This document shows positions 27,420-36,880 of a stretch of 64,000 nt of DNA, one piece after another. Under the pieces are notes generated by a model that was given only the letters and a program-made list of their open reading frames with translations, did not search any database and was not told where the DNA came from. Every line of letters starts with the position of its first letter. The first letter of the stretch is position 1. Source of the stretch: Vibrio crassostreae 9ZC13. Its GTDB lineage: Bacteria; Pseudomonadota; Gammaproteobacteria; Enterobacterales; Vibrionaceae. The translations under genes and the position numbers were made by a program. The DNA lies in contig NZ_AJYZ02000019.1 in the NCBI RefSeq assembly GCF_000272045.2, forward strand, positions 795,325 through 859,324, given 5' to 3'.

Positions 27420-27716
27420 TTACATAAACAAGCGCCCGAATATCAGAAAGGCCGCCATCGATACCACCTTCGTGAAGACCACTACCCAGATGCAGTCACC
27501 AATACTAGAGTGCGTCGCTTTCCCGAGTAAGAACACAAACAGAATCAACCCTAACACCCAGCCCACTGTCGGAATCAATGACACCAGAGCAACAATTACA
27601 GCAATAGTAAGAAGGGATTTAAAATCTGCGACCACGAATGACATTTTAGAGGCGATATACATACAACATGCGGTGATTAATGCGTCCATCACAAACGCTA
27701 AAGCTTCAATACCCAC
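27420..27716 (-). CDS. Hypothetical small multi-pass membrane protein
   Basis: 98 residues, nearly all hydrophobic, with about three membrane helices (near 8-25, 35-65 split by Pro-Thr-Val-Gly, and 75-95). It begins MGIEALAFVM and ends FGRLFM. No family recognised. The next minus-strand gene upstream (27848-28114) also encodes a small membrane protein, so the two may be related in role, but a 130-base gap separates them. Confidence 0.55.
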   Translation of the reverse strand: MGIEALAFVMDALITACCMYIASKMSFVVADFKSLLTIAVIVALVSLIPTVGWVLGLILFVFLLGKATHSSIGDCIWVVVFTKVVSMAAFLIFGRLFM

Positions 27717-27847
27717 TTTTCTTCCTTCACTGAAATTAGTTGAAGTGGATATTATCTCTAAAGTGATGATTTTTCTTGAAGAAGAGAACCAAAAACAGGT
27801 GAAAACTGTATCAAAAATGAGATTACCGTTCGCCTGAAGGCATAGGT

Positions 27848-28114
27848 TTATTTGCTCGAGTCTTCTAAGCCTTTGACCAGTGCTTCAGACCGAGTCTGAT
27901 TTGCTTTTTGATAGGCATCAAAGCCATCTTCGCGTTTACCTCCGAACAAACAAAGAAACGAGTTAATGACGAATGAAAAAAATGAGATGACGACAACAAA
28001 GAGAGGAAATAACCCCGACACCCCAGCATCTAAGACAAGAAGGCCAACAGCGAAGGACAACATCGACACCAATGTATATAGTTTAGTTCTACTCACATGA
28101 CTCATGAACAACAC
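27848..28114 (-). CDS. Hypothetical small membrane protein
   Basis: 88 residues: two hydrophobic helices (near 12-32 and 34-55) and a polar C-terminal tail with KREDGFDAYQKANQTRS. A rich ribosome binding site (AAGGAGTG) lies upstream of the start. No family recognised. The short loop between helices and the charged tail suggest a hairpin membrane anchor with a cytosolic tail. Confidence 0.55.
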   Translation of the reverse strand: MLFMSHVSRTKLYTLVSMLSFAVGLLVLDAGVSGLFPLFVVVISFFSFVINSFLCLFGGKREDGFDAYQKANQTRSEALVKGLEDSSK

Positions 28115-28270
28115 TCCTTGTATTCATTCAATGTTTAGATTAGACAAATTATCTTGCACACAACTTGAACTCATCGACAATATCAATAGATCAGGAAAAG
28201 TTATCCTTAATAAGGTTCATTAATATTTCAAACTCGGTTTCTGTATCCCTAAGAACACGAGTCCGCCTAT

Positions 28271-28753
28271 TCAGCTGCCTTGTCCATCTTCAACTATCTT
28301 TTCCATCACGTAATTGGTCAGCTTTACGCCACGCATTTCGACTTCCTGTTCATTTACTACCTTAAAGCCAAGGTGCTCATAAAAAGGCCTTGCGGTAATA
28401 CTTACTTCAGAGAAATATCTCGATACGCCACGAACTCGACCCACAGTGAAAACATGTTCCATCAACGCTTTCCCGACACCCTTCCCTTGATATTCGTGGT
28501 GACAGAAAAAGTGATCAATCAAGCCGTTAGGTTGCAGGTCAGTATAGCCAACAACGCAGCCATCGAGCTCAGCCACAAAGGGTTGTAACCCATTCATACG
28601 CTTTTGCCATAACGCAAAGTCAAAGCTACTGGGTGCCCAAGCTTCGACTTGCTGTTGAGAATAATCTCGAACATTCACGTTACGTACGGTATGAAAGAAG
28701 ATCTCCCACAGTGCTTTGTCATCACTCGCTTGATAGTTTCGAATTCTAACCAC
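28271..28753 (-). CDS. GNAT N-acetyltransferase, YafP-like
   Basis: 160 residues. The start VRIRNYQASDDKALWEIFF is typical of the YafP type. Motif A is HHEYQGKGVGKALMEHV (about 87-103), followed by FYEHLGFKVV. AAAAGGAG lies upstream. Its substrate is unknown; GNAT enzymes of this kind acetylate small amines, toxins or drugs. It is transcribed alone and separated by about 100 bases from the cupin gene upstream. Confidence 0.82.
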   Translation of the reverse strand: MVRIRNYQASDDKALWEIFFHTVRNVNVRDYSQQQVEAWAPSSFDFALWQKRMNGLQPFVAELDGCVVGYTDLQPNGLIDHFFCHHEYQGKGVGKALMEHVFTVGRVRGVSRYFSEVSITARPFYEHLGFKVVNEQEVEMRGVKLTNYVMEKIVEDGQGS

Positions 28754-28851
28754 AACATACTCCTTTTTGTCTTAAGTCCTTTCTGAGGTGCAAATAAACA
28801 GCTGAATCAGCAAGCTTTATAACCTAACAGCCTCAGCTTTAGAGCAAGATA

Positions 28852-29169
28852 TCAACGATAAAACACAGCGAGCCAGATCGTCACCGTATCTTTATCTGTA
28901 CCAATAACCTTGTGCTTTTCACCTGCGGAAATATTGAGATAATCCCCTTTAGACAAGGTAACAATGCGACCATCTTCAAACTCAATCACCCCTTGCCCAT
29001 CGATCACCATTACCCATTCATTCTCATCTTGATCATACCAACCCTCGTCTGGTGAACTGTGACCATATGAGAGTATTCTCTCGATTCGAATGTTGTCGTT
29101 GGCAATCAGGTCATTGAATATTTCATTGGGTATTGATGAAGGAACATCATTGTAAATGTTTGGCATCAA
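28852..29169 (-). CDS. Single-domain cupin protein
   Basis: 105 residues. The cupin barrel shows motif 1 as GWYDQDENEWVMVIDGQGVI (with the first metal-ligand His replaced, leaving Glu) and motif 2 as GDYLNISAGEKHKV (His retained). This is the phosphoribosylaminoimidazole/cupin-2 type seen in many small bacterial proteins. It could bind a metal weakly or serve a non-catalytic role. It has its own AGGAGAG ribosome binding site. Confidence 0.78.
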   Translation of the reverse strand: MMPNIYNDVPSSIPNEIFNDLIANDNIRIERILSYGHSSPDEGWYDQDENEWVMVIDGQGVIEFEDGRIVTLSKGDYLNISAGEKHKVIGTDKDTVTIWLAVFYR

Positions 29170-29226
29170 GCTCTCCTAGCTAGCATTGAATTGATTAACA
29201 ACTTGGGCCTTAGCTGTACTGTAAAC

Positions 29227-29730
29227 CTAAGCAGCGGCACTCTTTTTGAAGTAAAAACGGTAATAGCCCACCAAGTTACTGGAGATAAACAGCGCCTCCA
29301 TAACAACCGCTGTTGGCGAACCAACTAAATAATTGTGAACCAACCAAAAGCTGGTTCCGATGATCATCAATTCTCTTAATCGACGGTCATCTTTATTGAA
29401 GGCTGCAAAGGTCTGAAATACGGAGGCAAAGCAACTCAATATGCTGGTCAGCCCTGAGTAAGTCACTGCGGTTGCGACCACCGACATCGAAGAAAACAAA
29501 TATTTAAACTTAGACGAGGTAGAAAATACGCTCGTCAAATAGCGAATCGTGGCAATCGTCATTAAGCTCGCCGCTGTCCATTGTTCAAGAAGGATAAAGT
29601 GACTCGAAATAAGAACGCCAGCAAAGAACAGACAAGTGACGATTTTCTTCCTTTCCTTGAATTGGAATGACAGAAGATCAAAACAAATGGCTATCGCGAC
29701 TAATACTTGGGAAAGATAAAAGGCAGACAC
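29227..29730 (-). CDS. YgjV-family inner-membrane protein
   Basis: 167 residues with about five or six hydrophobic segments. Motifs SFQFKERKKIVTCLF and SHFILLEQWTAASLM near residues 20-60, and LRELMIIGTSFWLVHNYLVG-type sequence near 125-145 (key part FWLVHNYL), are those of the YgjV family. The function is unknown; family members are proposed small-molecule or lipid-associated membrane proteins. It begins MSAFYLSQVL and stands alone. Confidence 0.72.
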   Translation of the reverse strand: MSAFYLSQVLVAIAICFDLLSFQFKERKKIVTCLFFAGVLISSHFILLEQWTAASLMTIATIRYLTSVFSTSSKFKYLFSSMSVVATAVTYSGLTSILSCFASVFQTFAAFNKDDRRLRELMIIGTSFWLVHNYLVGSPTAVVMEALFISSNLVGYYRFYFKKSAAA

Positions 29731-29853
29731 GGTGATTCCTTCAATAATAACATTCCGCCCTAGCCGCTTCTTTCACGGTGAATAATCGAATAAAACATAC
29801 TAGGCGGTTACAACAAAACAGAGCAAACAGCGCTCTAAAGCTTCTATAAAAAT

Positions 29854-30654
29854 CTAAAGCTTCAACACACCACTAATCACAGTGGTCGCAGAGCCGATTA
29901 ACTTTATTCGCCCATTAGCCAATAATTCAGTCGACATATAGCCACCACGACGAGACGCCTGATAAGCACTGAAACTGCTTTTGTTGAGCTTTTCTGCCCA
30001 GTGTTGCGTCAATGCGCAATGTACCGAGCCAGTCACAGGATCTTCATTAACCCCAACCCAAGGTGCAAAGTAGCGAGAAACAAAATCAAGTTCCGTATTT
30101 GCTGCCAATGCTGTCACCACTACACCTCGCCCTTGAATACCTTTTAACGCATCAAAGTTTGGTGAAAGCTCCAATAACACTTGTTCGTTGGAAACTTCGA
30201 TTAACTGCTTAGAGTCAAATTCTCTGAATGAAACTACTTGATGCGGATCTAAACCTAGGTGTTCAAGCAGCGTGAGGTTGGGTTCAGAACGCAATGATAG
30301 CTGTGTACTAGGAAAATTAAGCTCGATAGACGATTCACAAACGGCGGCAGATAATTCCCCAGATAAGGTGTTAAACACGACCTTATCACCTGTCTCAAGC
30401 AGTCCTTGTTCTTTCATCACATGAACCGTTGCCAGTGTGCCATGTCCACACAGCTTCACTTCGACTTCGGGAGTGAACCATTTAAGCGTCATAGTGTTAA
30501 GCGCGAGAAAAGCCGTTTCAGATACCGCCATCTCTTCAGCGATTGAAAACATTAACGACTCATCCAACGGCTCTTTGGAGATACAGACCCCGGCAGGGTT
30601 CCCTTTAAACGCTTGAGTTGTAAACGAATCTACTTGGTATATCTCTAAATCCAC
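29854..30654 (-). CDS. PhzF-family isomerase/epimerase
   Basis: 266 residues from the GTG at 30654, chosen because GGAG lies five bases before it and the family normally begins at this point (VDLEIYQVDSFT); the open frame continues upstream without a plausible start. Family motifs are AFKGNPAGVC near 14-23, the catalytic Glu in AVSETAFL near 46, LCGHGTLA near 70-80 and the C-terminal DPVTGSVHC. These enzymes isomerise small substrates as dimers of two similar halves. The substrate cannot be assigned. Alone in its transcription unit. Confidence 0.88.
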   Translation of the reverse strand: MDLEIYQVDSFTTQAFKGNPAGVCISKEPLDESLMFSIAEEMAVSETAFLALNTMTLKWFTPEVEVKLCGHGTLATVHVMKEQGLLETGDKVVFNTLSGELSAAVCESSIELNFPSTQLSLRSEPNLTLLEHLGLDPHQVVSFREFDSKQLIEVSNEQVLLELSPNFDALKGIQGRGVVVTALAANTELDFVSRYFAPWVGVNEDPVTGSVHCALTQHWAEKLNKSSFSAYQASRRGGYMSTELLANGRIKLIGSATTVISGVLKL

Positions 30655-31229
30655 AATGGCTCCTAAATGCACAACATTTCCCAAACCGGCAATCATGGCT
30701 CGTTGGGACATAACCTAGATATTGCTGCCCACAATAAGCACAATCACCTTGTGCTACAAGTCTTTAGCAACAACTTTATCGATACTTATTGAGAAACGAA
30801 ACAAATGATAAACAAAACGTTATAGAAGTGTTTTTAGGGATAAAAGAACATTGAACATAAGAGTAAATCGCGATGGCAAAACAAAGGAATAACGACGATT
30901 AATACGAGCGAAAACCCGAAAAAGGTAATCACCGCATCATTATTTAATGCTTAATATTTGCATAATAACTTGTAAGAATGAATATTATGATGAATATTAA
31001 TTTAAATAATCCATTCACGGACAATAAACTGGAATACGTACTTGTGTTGAATACGATACGACGGAGTCATCCTTGCCTCACACGATAAAGGTTCGGTATC
31101 AAGTAGGAGTAGCAAGTTGCTATTTGCATGAAATGCATGAAGTTGAAGTTAAATTAAGTGCCTAAATTTGAATCATGTCGCAAATTTTGGGCTACGATTT
31201 AGTTATCACGTACGAAAGGGAATCCGTCA
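30655..31229. other. Divergent intergenic region
   Basis: About 575 bases, A+T-rich, between the PhzF gene and the plus-strand signalling pair. No gene or clear RNA found. The GTG start of the nspS-like gene has AAAGGGA nine bases upstream. The long leader leaves room for regulation, but no specific element was recognised. Confidence 0.5.
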
Positions 31230-32261
31230 GTGAAAGCGTTTTGCGTATCAATACTTGCGTCAACATCCTTTTTGGCTAGCCCTGTATTTGGCCAGCAGCA
31301 TGATATTTATCTCTACAATTGGGATGAATTTTTATCTGACAGCGTCGTTACCCAGTTGAGTGATACCTACGGCATCTCACTAAAGCAGCAATATTTTTCT
31401 GACGAGTCCATTCGTGATGAAGTGCTATTGAGTGAACGACGAGGTGCGTTTGAATTGGTTGTCATTGAAAGTATGAAACTGAAAGCGCTGGCTAAACAGA
31501 ACTTATTCCACAACCTGAGCGACTTGCAGCAATCCCTTTCAAGCAACTTTGACTCAAGATGGGTGGATGGGTGTGGCGAATATGGGATCCCCTACGCTTG
31601 GGGGACATCCGGCATCTTATACCGAAGCGGAAAAGTTGAGACTCCCAAGTCTTGGGGCGCTCTTCTAGACCCTGAAACCAAAACCAGCGGCCGAATCAGC
31701 ATGTATTATGAGCCTACGGATTTGGTGAGTGCTGCGCTTCTGATGAATCAATTTGAGCCGTTTACCAACAACGAACAAGAACTTCGAGTCGCTTACAAAA
31801 CGCTACAAGCACAGAAGCCTCACCTTGAAAGTAATGAATACGTTGTCGATTATATTCGTCATCCCGAACACTTAGCCAACATCGACCTCGCCTACGGATA
31901 CTCAGGTGACAGCTATGTGCTTAATGATGCCGAACCTGAGGCATCTTGGGCCTACACAGTGCCTCTAGAAGGAACAACCTTATGGTTAGAGTGTATGGCT
32001 GCAATTAACAACGGAGAGCGATCTCCACAGGCAACCACGATTCTCTCCTTCTTATCGCAACCCGAAATCGCCGCTCAAAACGCAATGGATTCATGGTTTG
32101 CAACGCCAAGTTCAAAAGCAAAAGCACTCACTTCTCAGGAGTATCAAAACGATCCCGAGCTTTTCCCGAATAAAGAAGTATTAGATCGCAGCTACCTTTA
32201 TCAGCCGTTAGAACCGAGTAGCATTCAAATTCGCAATCGTATTGTCGACAGTTTGAGATAA
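31230..32261 (+). CDS. NspS-like periplasmic polyamine-binding protein
   Basis: 343 residues, starting with GTG. The signal peptide (MKAFCVSILASTSFLA) ends near FGQQ. The mature protein resembles the PotD spermidine-binding fold: LYNWDEFL at its start, then IPYAWGTSGILYR, YGYSGDSYV and ATTILSFLSQPEIAAQ. In V. cholerae NspS is such a protein: it binds norspermidine and controls the diguanylate phosphodiesterase MbaA rather than an ABC transporter. Here no permease gene follows. Instead a GGDEF/EAL gene starts three bases after the stop, so the same sensory role is inferred. This looks like a paralogous or orthologous pair; which of the two cannot be told from the window. Confidence 0.82.
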   Translation: MKAFCVSILASTSFLASPVFGQQHDIYLYNWDEFLSDSVVTQLSDTYGISLKQQYFSDESIRDEVLLSERRGAFELVVIESMKLKALAKQNLFHNLSDLQQSLSSNFDSRWVDGCGEYGIPYAWGTSGILYRSGKVETPKSWGALLDPETKTSGRISMYYEPTDLVSAALLMNQFEPFTNNEQELRVAYKTLQAQKPHLESNEYVVDYIRHPEHLANIDLAYGYSGDSYVLNDAEPEASWAYTVPLEGTTLWLECMAAINNGERSPQATTILSFLSQPEIAAQNAMDSWFATPSSKAKALTSQEYQNDPELFPNKEVLDRSYLYQPLEPSSIQIRNRIVDSLR

Positions 32262-32264
32262 CTC

Positions 32265-34697
32265 ATGCCAGTATTGAAGAAGCTCTATTTTGTACTTTTA
32301 CCAACGCTGACATTTGTGCTCCTGATAGCAGGAATCGTGATGTACAACTTCGCATCAAATCATGCTAAGCACATGTATTTGGACAAGGTGCAATCTGATG
32401 TGAACACCGCTTTAGTCGCGGCGGAATACGAGCAGCTCGGCTTGTCCTTACTAGTTAAAGATATCGGTTCTTCGTTGCAGTTCCTCCGCTACATTCAAAA
32501 TCCTGGCGACTACACGACTCTATCGCTATTGGAAAAACGAGTACTCCGAGTATTAAGCCAGAATCACGTCAATCAATTTGGGCAACGCAATGTTTATATC
32601 GTGGACCCTAAGTTCAAATTAACGCTTTCGACTCTCAGAGCCGATCCTTTCGAGGGGCTAAAGATCCCTGACAAGATTTACGAAAGAGTCTTCGATATAT
32701 ACACCTCGTTAATCAGCAAAAATGAACTCTCCTACGAAGGCTTCTCTTATATCTCGATCAGTGGAGAGCTCAGATACTCGTATGTTGCAGCAATTGACCC
32801 TTACCTCCTTCCTCAAGACAAACGTGCAAGTAACAGTTTAAATCGCTACATCTTGATTGCTGACGGGCCTCTGATGCAACTCTCTAGCCTGCTAATCAAA
32901 TACAATGACGATGACAATATTCAGTTCTTAATCGAGCCATCCTCAGACGCTGCCAACATTGAAAATACCCAATTCGTTATCAAATCAATTGAGCAAACCC
33001 AAGATAATATCAATGTGCAGATGACCAGCCGACATCTCATCGCGCAAGTAAATATTCGAGAAAAAAAGTTCAACCATGAGAAAGCCATCATCGCTAAACA
33101 AACCTTGTTAGGTGGCTTTGGTACTCTCTTTACGATCATGTTGATCGTACATTTAGTGGTACGTTACCAACTCGTGCGCCCGCTTAAAGACTTACTGCAA
33201 GAGATATCGATCGGCGGGCTCAAACTTAGATACTTCAAACGCTCATCAGGGCAAAGTGAAGTTGATGGTTTAAAGAACGCGTACATAGACTCATTAACAG
33301 AGTTGAAGTTCGAAGCCGAATTCGACCAACTCACCAAGCTAGCTAACCGACGCTCTTTCATCAGACACCTTGATGTACGACTAAAAAGCTCGATGAGCCC
33401 ACACTGCTATGTGGTTTGTTGGGACATCATCGATTTTCGTAAAATTAACGATCTCTACGGGGCAAAAGTTGGTGATAATGTACTGATAAGCTTAGCTAAA
33501 GCACTGAAAGAGACACTACAAAACCAACAAGCCTCTTTGGGCTTTAGTTGCAGTGATTACTCTTTAGCCAGACTGGGAGGGAATCAGTTTATCGCGATCT
33601 TGGAGATGGGTAAGAACCAAGTGATAAACGAAGAAATTGAGAACATCAACAATACGCTGACCGGCACCACCTTCCTTGACTACTATGGGTTTCGATTATC
33701 ACTCGCAACAGGTGTTTTACCGCTCGACACGCCAAAGTTCGATGAGATTTGGCACCGATGCATCGATGAAATGTTAGCTAATGCGAAGTCTCATAGTGAT
33801 GGCGAAAGTCGTATTGTTTATGGCGAAGAGTTGTTACATACCTTGGAACGCCATGACGTTGTAGAGAAAAGACTCTTAGAATGCTGCGAAAGTGACAACT
33901 TTGAACTTCGCTTTATGCCTATTTTTAACGCCAAGACACTTCAGATAGATGGCGCAGAGTGCCTGATTCGTTGCCGTGCCTTATTTGATATCGATGCAGG
34001 CCCTGAAGAATTTATCCCAGTTGCAGAAAAGAGTAACCTTATTGCAAGGCTCGATATGTGGGTCATTAGCACCGCTATCAAAAGCTATAAAGAGCTTTCA
34101 GAACTTCATAAGTACAATGGCACTCTGTCGATTAATATCTCGGCGATGGAGCTCTACAACCGTAATTTTGCCGACAACATCCGTAAAGTACTCGAACGTT
34201 ATAAAGTGCCACCTGGCAATATTATTATAGAAATAACCGAAACCAGTTATGTGAAAAGTACCAAGCTTACAGTCCAGACAATCGAGAGCCTCAGAAGCTT
34301 AGGTTTAAAGGTTTCCCTTGACGATTTTGGTACGGGCTACACAGCGTTTAACCAACTTCTCCACTACCCTGTGGATGAGCTCAAAATTGATAAGAGCTTT
34401 ATCGATAACATGGTAGACGACAAGGCCGACCGCAAGATGGTCGAATCTATGGTTAACTTAGGCCACTCTTGTGACACGCTAGTCGTCGGAGAAGGTGTTG
34501 AGTCGATAGAACAGTATCATTACCTCAGAAAAGCCAACTGTGACCTAATACAAGGCTACTTCTTCAGTCAGCCACTCACTTATCTGGAATTCATCGAGTT
34601 TGTTCGAAACCATAACCCGCAAGCAATTTTAAACCCGCAGTCTGTTAGCAGTTCGAGATCTAACGAGCGAATCGTTGCACTCACTCAAAAGCAGTAA
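32265..34697 (+). CDS. MbaA-like membrane GGDEF/EAL protein
   Basis: 810 residues. A membrane helix (about 8-29), a periplasmic sensor region (about 30-280), a second helix (287-305) and a short linker lead to a GGDEF domain (about 345-500) and an EAL domain (about 520-770). The cyclase motif reads GGNQF, not GGDEF, so cyclase activity is unlikely. The EAL position reads ECL (GAECLIRCR), but NISAMEL, EITET, LDDFGTGY, KIDKSF, EGVE and QGYFFSQP are all present, so phosphodiesterase activity is plausible. It follows the NspS-like gene with a three-base gap, the layout of the V. cholerae nspS-mbaA pair. Inferred role: reading polyamines and adjusting c-di-GMP. Confidence 0.87.
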   Translation: MPVLKKLYFVLLPTLTFVLLIAGIVMYNFASNHAKHMYLDKVQSDVNTALVAAEYEQLGLSLLVKDIGSSLQFLRYIQNPGDYTTLSLLEKRVLRVLSQNHVNQFGQRNVYIVDPKFKLTLSTLRADPFEGLKIPDKIYERVFDIYTSLISKNELSYEGFSYISISGELRYSYVAAIDPYLLPQDKRASNSLNRYILIADGPLMQLSSLLIKYNDDDNIQFLIEPSSDAANIENTQFVIKSIEQTQDNINVQMTSRHLIAQVNIREKKFNHEKAIIAKQTLLGGFGTLFTIMLIVHLVVRYQLVRPLKDLLQEISIGGLKLRYFKRSSGQSEVDGLKNAYIDSLTELKFEAEFDQLTKLANRRSFIRHLDVRLKSSMSPHCYVVCWDIIDFRKINDLYGAKVGDNVLISLAKALKETLQNQQASLGFSCSDYSLARLGGNQFIAILEMGKNQVINEEIENINNTLTGTTFLDYYGFRLSLATGVLPLDTPKFDEIWHRCIDEMLANAKSHSDGESRIVYGEELLHTLERHDVVEKRLLECCESDNFELRFMPIFNAKTLQIDGAECLIRCRALFDIDAGPEEFIPVAEKSNLIARLDMWVISTAIKSYKELSELHKYNGTLSINISAMELYNRNFADNIRKVLERYKVPPGNIIIEITETSYVKSTKLTVQTIESLRSLGLKVSLDDFGTGYTAFNQLLHYPVDELKIDKSFIDNMVDDKADRKMVESMVNLGHSCDTLVVGEGVESIEQYHYLRKANCDLIQGYFFSQPLTYLEFIEFVRNHNPQAILNPQSVSSSRSNERIVALTQKQ

Positions 34698-34927
34698 CCT
34701 TAAACCTAAACCTAAACCTCAAAGCCTCTCTTCCTATTCAAGCGCGGAAAGCCACTATAGCTATAACTAGTAGTAGAACTATCTTCATCAGAGCAGGAGC
34801 TCTCTATTGGCTGCACATTGAATGAGGAGGCAAATAAAGAATGGCAAAAGCCATGATAGTGAAGCGGGAGAATGGTGAGCGTACAGTCAACAAAACCTAA
34901 TGATCTAACTTATCGCTGATGCGGGGA

Positions 34928-35953
34928 TTAACTCTGCATTGTCGTTAGTAGCTCCATCATATCTTTAGAGCTGATGTTCTTCTTATGCCTGACTACAGCG
35001 TCAATCATCAATTCTAAATTCCCCGCAGAGATATAATCCTTAAGCACGTCATTGAATTTTTCCTGTATCTCATCACTTGTGTACAATTGCTCAGGAATGA
35101 AGAATAGAAACTGACTGCCACTACTACGAAACGAGATAGTACTTTCCGGTACCTTTGCCGTCAGGGACTTAGCAGCTGAACTCACCACCAAGTCTCCATA
35201 TTCAAGTCCATACTTTTGGTTTATCTCACTAAGGTTTCTGATTCTTACAAAGTAAAGGTCGAAATTACCGTTTGTTGGATAGCTGTTCTTAACAAACTGC
35301 ATGAGCGAGACTCGATTGCGAAAGCCAGTAATGAAGTCGGTAGAATGAAGTTTTCGTTTGATGGCAAAGTCGACGTAAAAAATCGCTCCTGTCACAAGCA
35401 GTAGCAACACCAGAAATACGCTGCTTATCTGATGCATCATCACCAACTTGTCGACCATTGTGGTGTTTTCTTCAATAACCGGGCTTTGAAGTCGAAACTT
35501 TTCGTTAATAAATTCGACCAGCGTGTTGTAACAAATATCAATTTTCTTCTGCAGTGATTCCTTAGGCAAAGCGCCTTGATTCACCAACTTAATTGAGGAT
35601 TCTAGCGACTTAAATTTCTCAAACTCTCCGGTGAAATAAGGTTTGAAGTTGGCAGATTTAATGAAGTTAGAAGATTCGGTACTGTTGATCAGAATATCAA
35701 AGCGGCTCCACGTAATATCATAGGCTAACCACAAATCGTCGTAATTGAGATTATCCGAACGGCTCACCATCAAGAAATTCGCGTATTCCTTTACCAATTG
35801 GAAAACAAACCATGTTGCCTCATTTTGGCGATTAGAAAAGCTCTTGTTGATGTCATTAATTCGAGTAACGCTGTAGATATTGACGGATAGAACAACCACG
35901 GCCAAAGACAAAACAACGACTTTGATTGCAGCCATAGACAACAGCTTCTTCAT
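34928..35953 (-). CDS. Membrane protein with degenerate GGDEF domain
   Basis: 341 residues. Helices near 9-28 and 178-198 bracket a periplasmic sensor-like region. The C-terminal domain (about 205-335) has the GGDEF fold (TDFITGFRNR, DLYFVRIRNLSEINQKYG), but the active-site loop reads SGSQF instead of GGDEF, so it should not make c-di-GMP. It may bind a nucleotide or act as an adaptor. It begins ten bases after the stop of the pterin-domain-like gene on the same strand, so the two probably form one operon. Confidence 0.78.
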   Translation of the reverse strand: MKKLLSMAAIKVVVLSLAVVVLSVNIYSVTRINDINKSFSNRQNEATWFVFQLVKEYANFLMVSRSDNLNYDDLWLAYDITWSRFDILINSTESSNFIKSANFKPYFTGEFEKFKSLESSIKLVNQGALPKESLQKKIDICYNTLVEFINEKFRLQSPVIEENTTMVDKLVMMHQISSVFLVLLLLVTGAIFYVDFAIKRKLHSTDFITGFRNRVSLMQFVKNSYPTNGNFDLYFVRIRNLSEINQKYGLEYGDLVVSSAAKSLTAKVPESTISFRSSGSQFLFFIPEQLYTSDEIQEKFNDVLKDYISAGNLELMIDAVVRHKKNISSKDMMELLTTMQS

Positions 35954-35962
35954 AATTAGCCT

Positions 35963-36418
35963 CTACAGGTGAATATCACGAATCTGCCAAATCATCTTGG
36001 CATGGAAATCAGGGGTATTAGTCTCAGGATTCGCAGAGAGTGGGTAAATCAACCAAAACGGGCCTTTTTCTCTCACAGACATAAACTCACCATTCTTTTT
36101 AATCGCAATGATGGGTTCATAGGTATCAAAATCTTCTTTGGGCACCGCAATTTTATAGTCATTCAATGCTACGAAAGTGACTTGTGATGATATCGGTAGA
36201 TCCATATTTTCAAGCACCGTTTGTAACGTCACACCACTATAAACGGTCAGACCCTCGACCCAAGGCAAGGTGGTAGTAATTTCTTTTTGAGGAAGTGACA
36301 GGAGTTGCTCTCTACTAAAACCATGCTTTTGCCCGGAGTGGTCGAAAACCGTTAACTCTGAGGCTGCAAAAATCGAAAACGAGCAAAGCCAAAGCATCAA
36401 CAAGAATACAGTTCTCAT
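35963..36418 (-). CDS. Exported protein related to the molybdopterin-binding oxidoreductase domain
   Basis: 151 residues from 36418 (MRTVFLLMLW), chosen because GGAG lies six bases before it. The signal peptide ends near FAASEL. The rest resembles a short form of the sulfite-oxidase/YedY molybdopterin domain: LPWVEGLTVYSGV, LNDYKIAVP, GPFWLIYPL. The cofactor-ligating Cys of that family is absent, so it likely does not bind molybdenum and may act as a sensor or binding protein. It is co-directional with, and ten bases from, the degenerate GGDEF gene. This pairing suggests it passes a periplasmic signal to the membrane protein. Confidence 0.65.
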   Translation of the reverse strand: MRTVFLLMLWLCSFSIFAASELTVFDHSGQKHGFSREQLLSLPQKEITTTLPWVEGLTVYSGVTLQTVLENMDLPISSQVTFVALNDYKIAVPKEDFDTYEPIIAIKKNGEFMSVREKGPFWLIYPLSANPETNTPDFHAKMIWQIRDIHL

Positions 36419-36880
36419 TCTAAACTCCATTTAAAAAGGTCACTAATTTGAGTCTAGTATAAATTGACCATTTAACTTGTACCGATACCACTCAGATTGA
36501 TTGGTATCGCTTTATCCCTAATGCCCCTACACCTCGCTGTTTTTCAATAACTTCGCCGTTTCTCTGTCTCTTCCATCACCGCTCTCGTTCAGCTCTCCCT
36601 ACCCGCTTGACGTATTCCTTCTCAACCGTCTAGTAACAAAAACTCGTATTTTACTCTGCGTAAGTAAACCAATAAGCCCTATGAATACGTATGAAACAAC
36701 AAAATTAACAATAAATATGAGTAAGTCAGTAGCGAGAATGCTGGTTGCTGCATAACCTTTAATCGAACGTAAGCAGCTTTAAGAGACTTAATAACGAGTT
36801 CCAGTCGTTTCTACTTCACCAGTTGATCTCGTGTATTGATCTTAGAAAGCTTACTCATTTCATAATCAAGGGAATCGAGA
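36419..36880. other. Divergent intergenic region before oxidase operon
   Basis: About 460 bases separating the minus-strand signalling pair from the oxidase operon. The cytochrome start has AAGGGAATCGAG upstream. I looked for an FNR-type TTGAT-N4-ATCAA site and found only a weak TTGATCTC...TTGATC pair at about 36823-36841 in direct orientation. No gene. Confidence 0.5.

Noticed and set aside
34702..34719. Telomere-like repeat AAACCT
   Set aside because: Only three units; too short to mean anything.
34928..35953. Active diguanylate cyclase
   Set aside because: The active-site loop reads SGSQF instead of GGDEF.
36419..36880. FNR box upstream of the oxidase operon
   Set aside because: Only a direct TTGATC repeat at 36823-36841; no TTGAT-N4-ATCAA palindrome seen.
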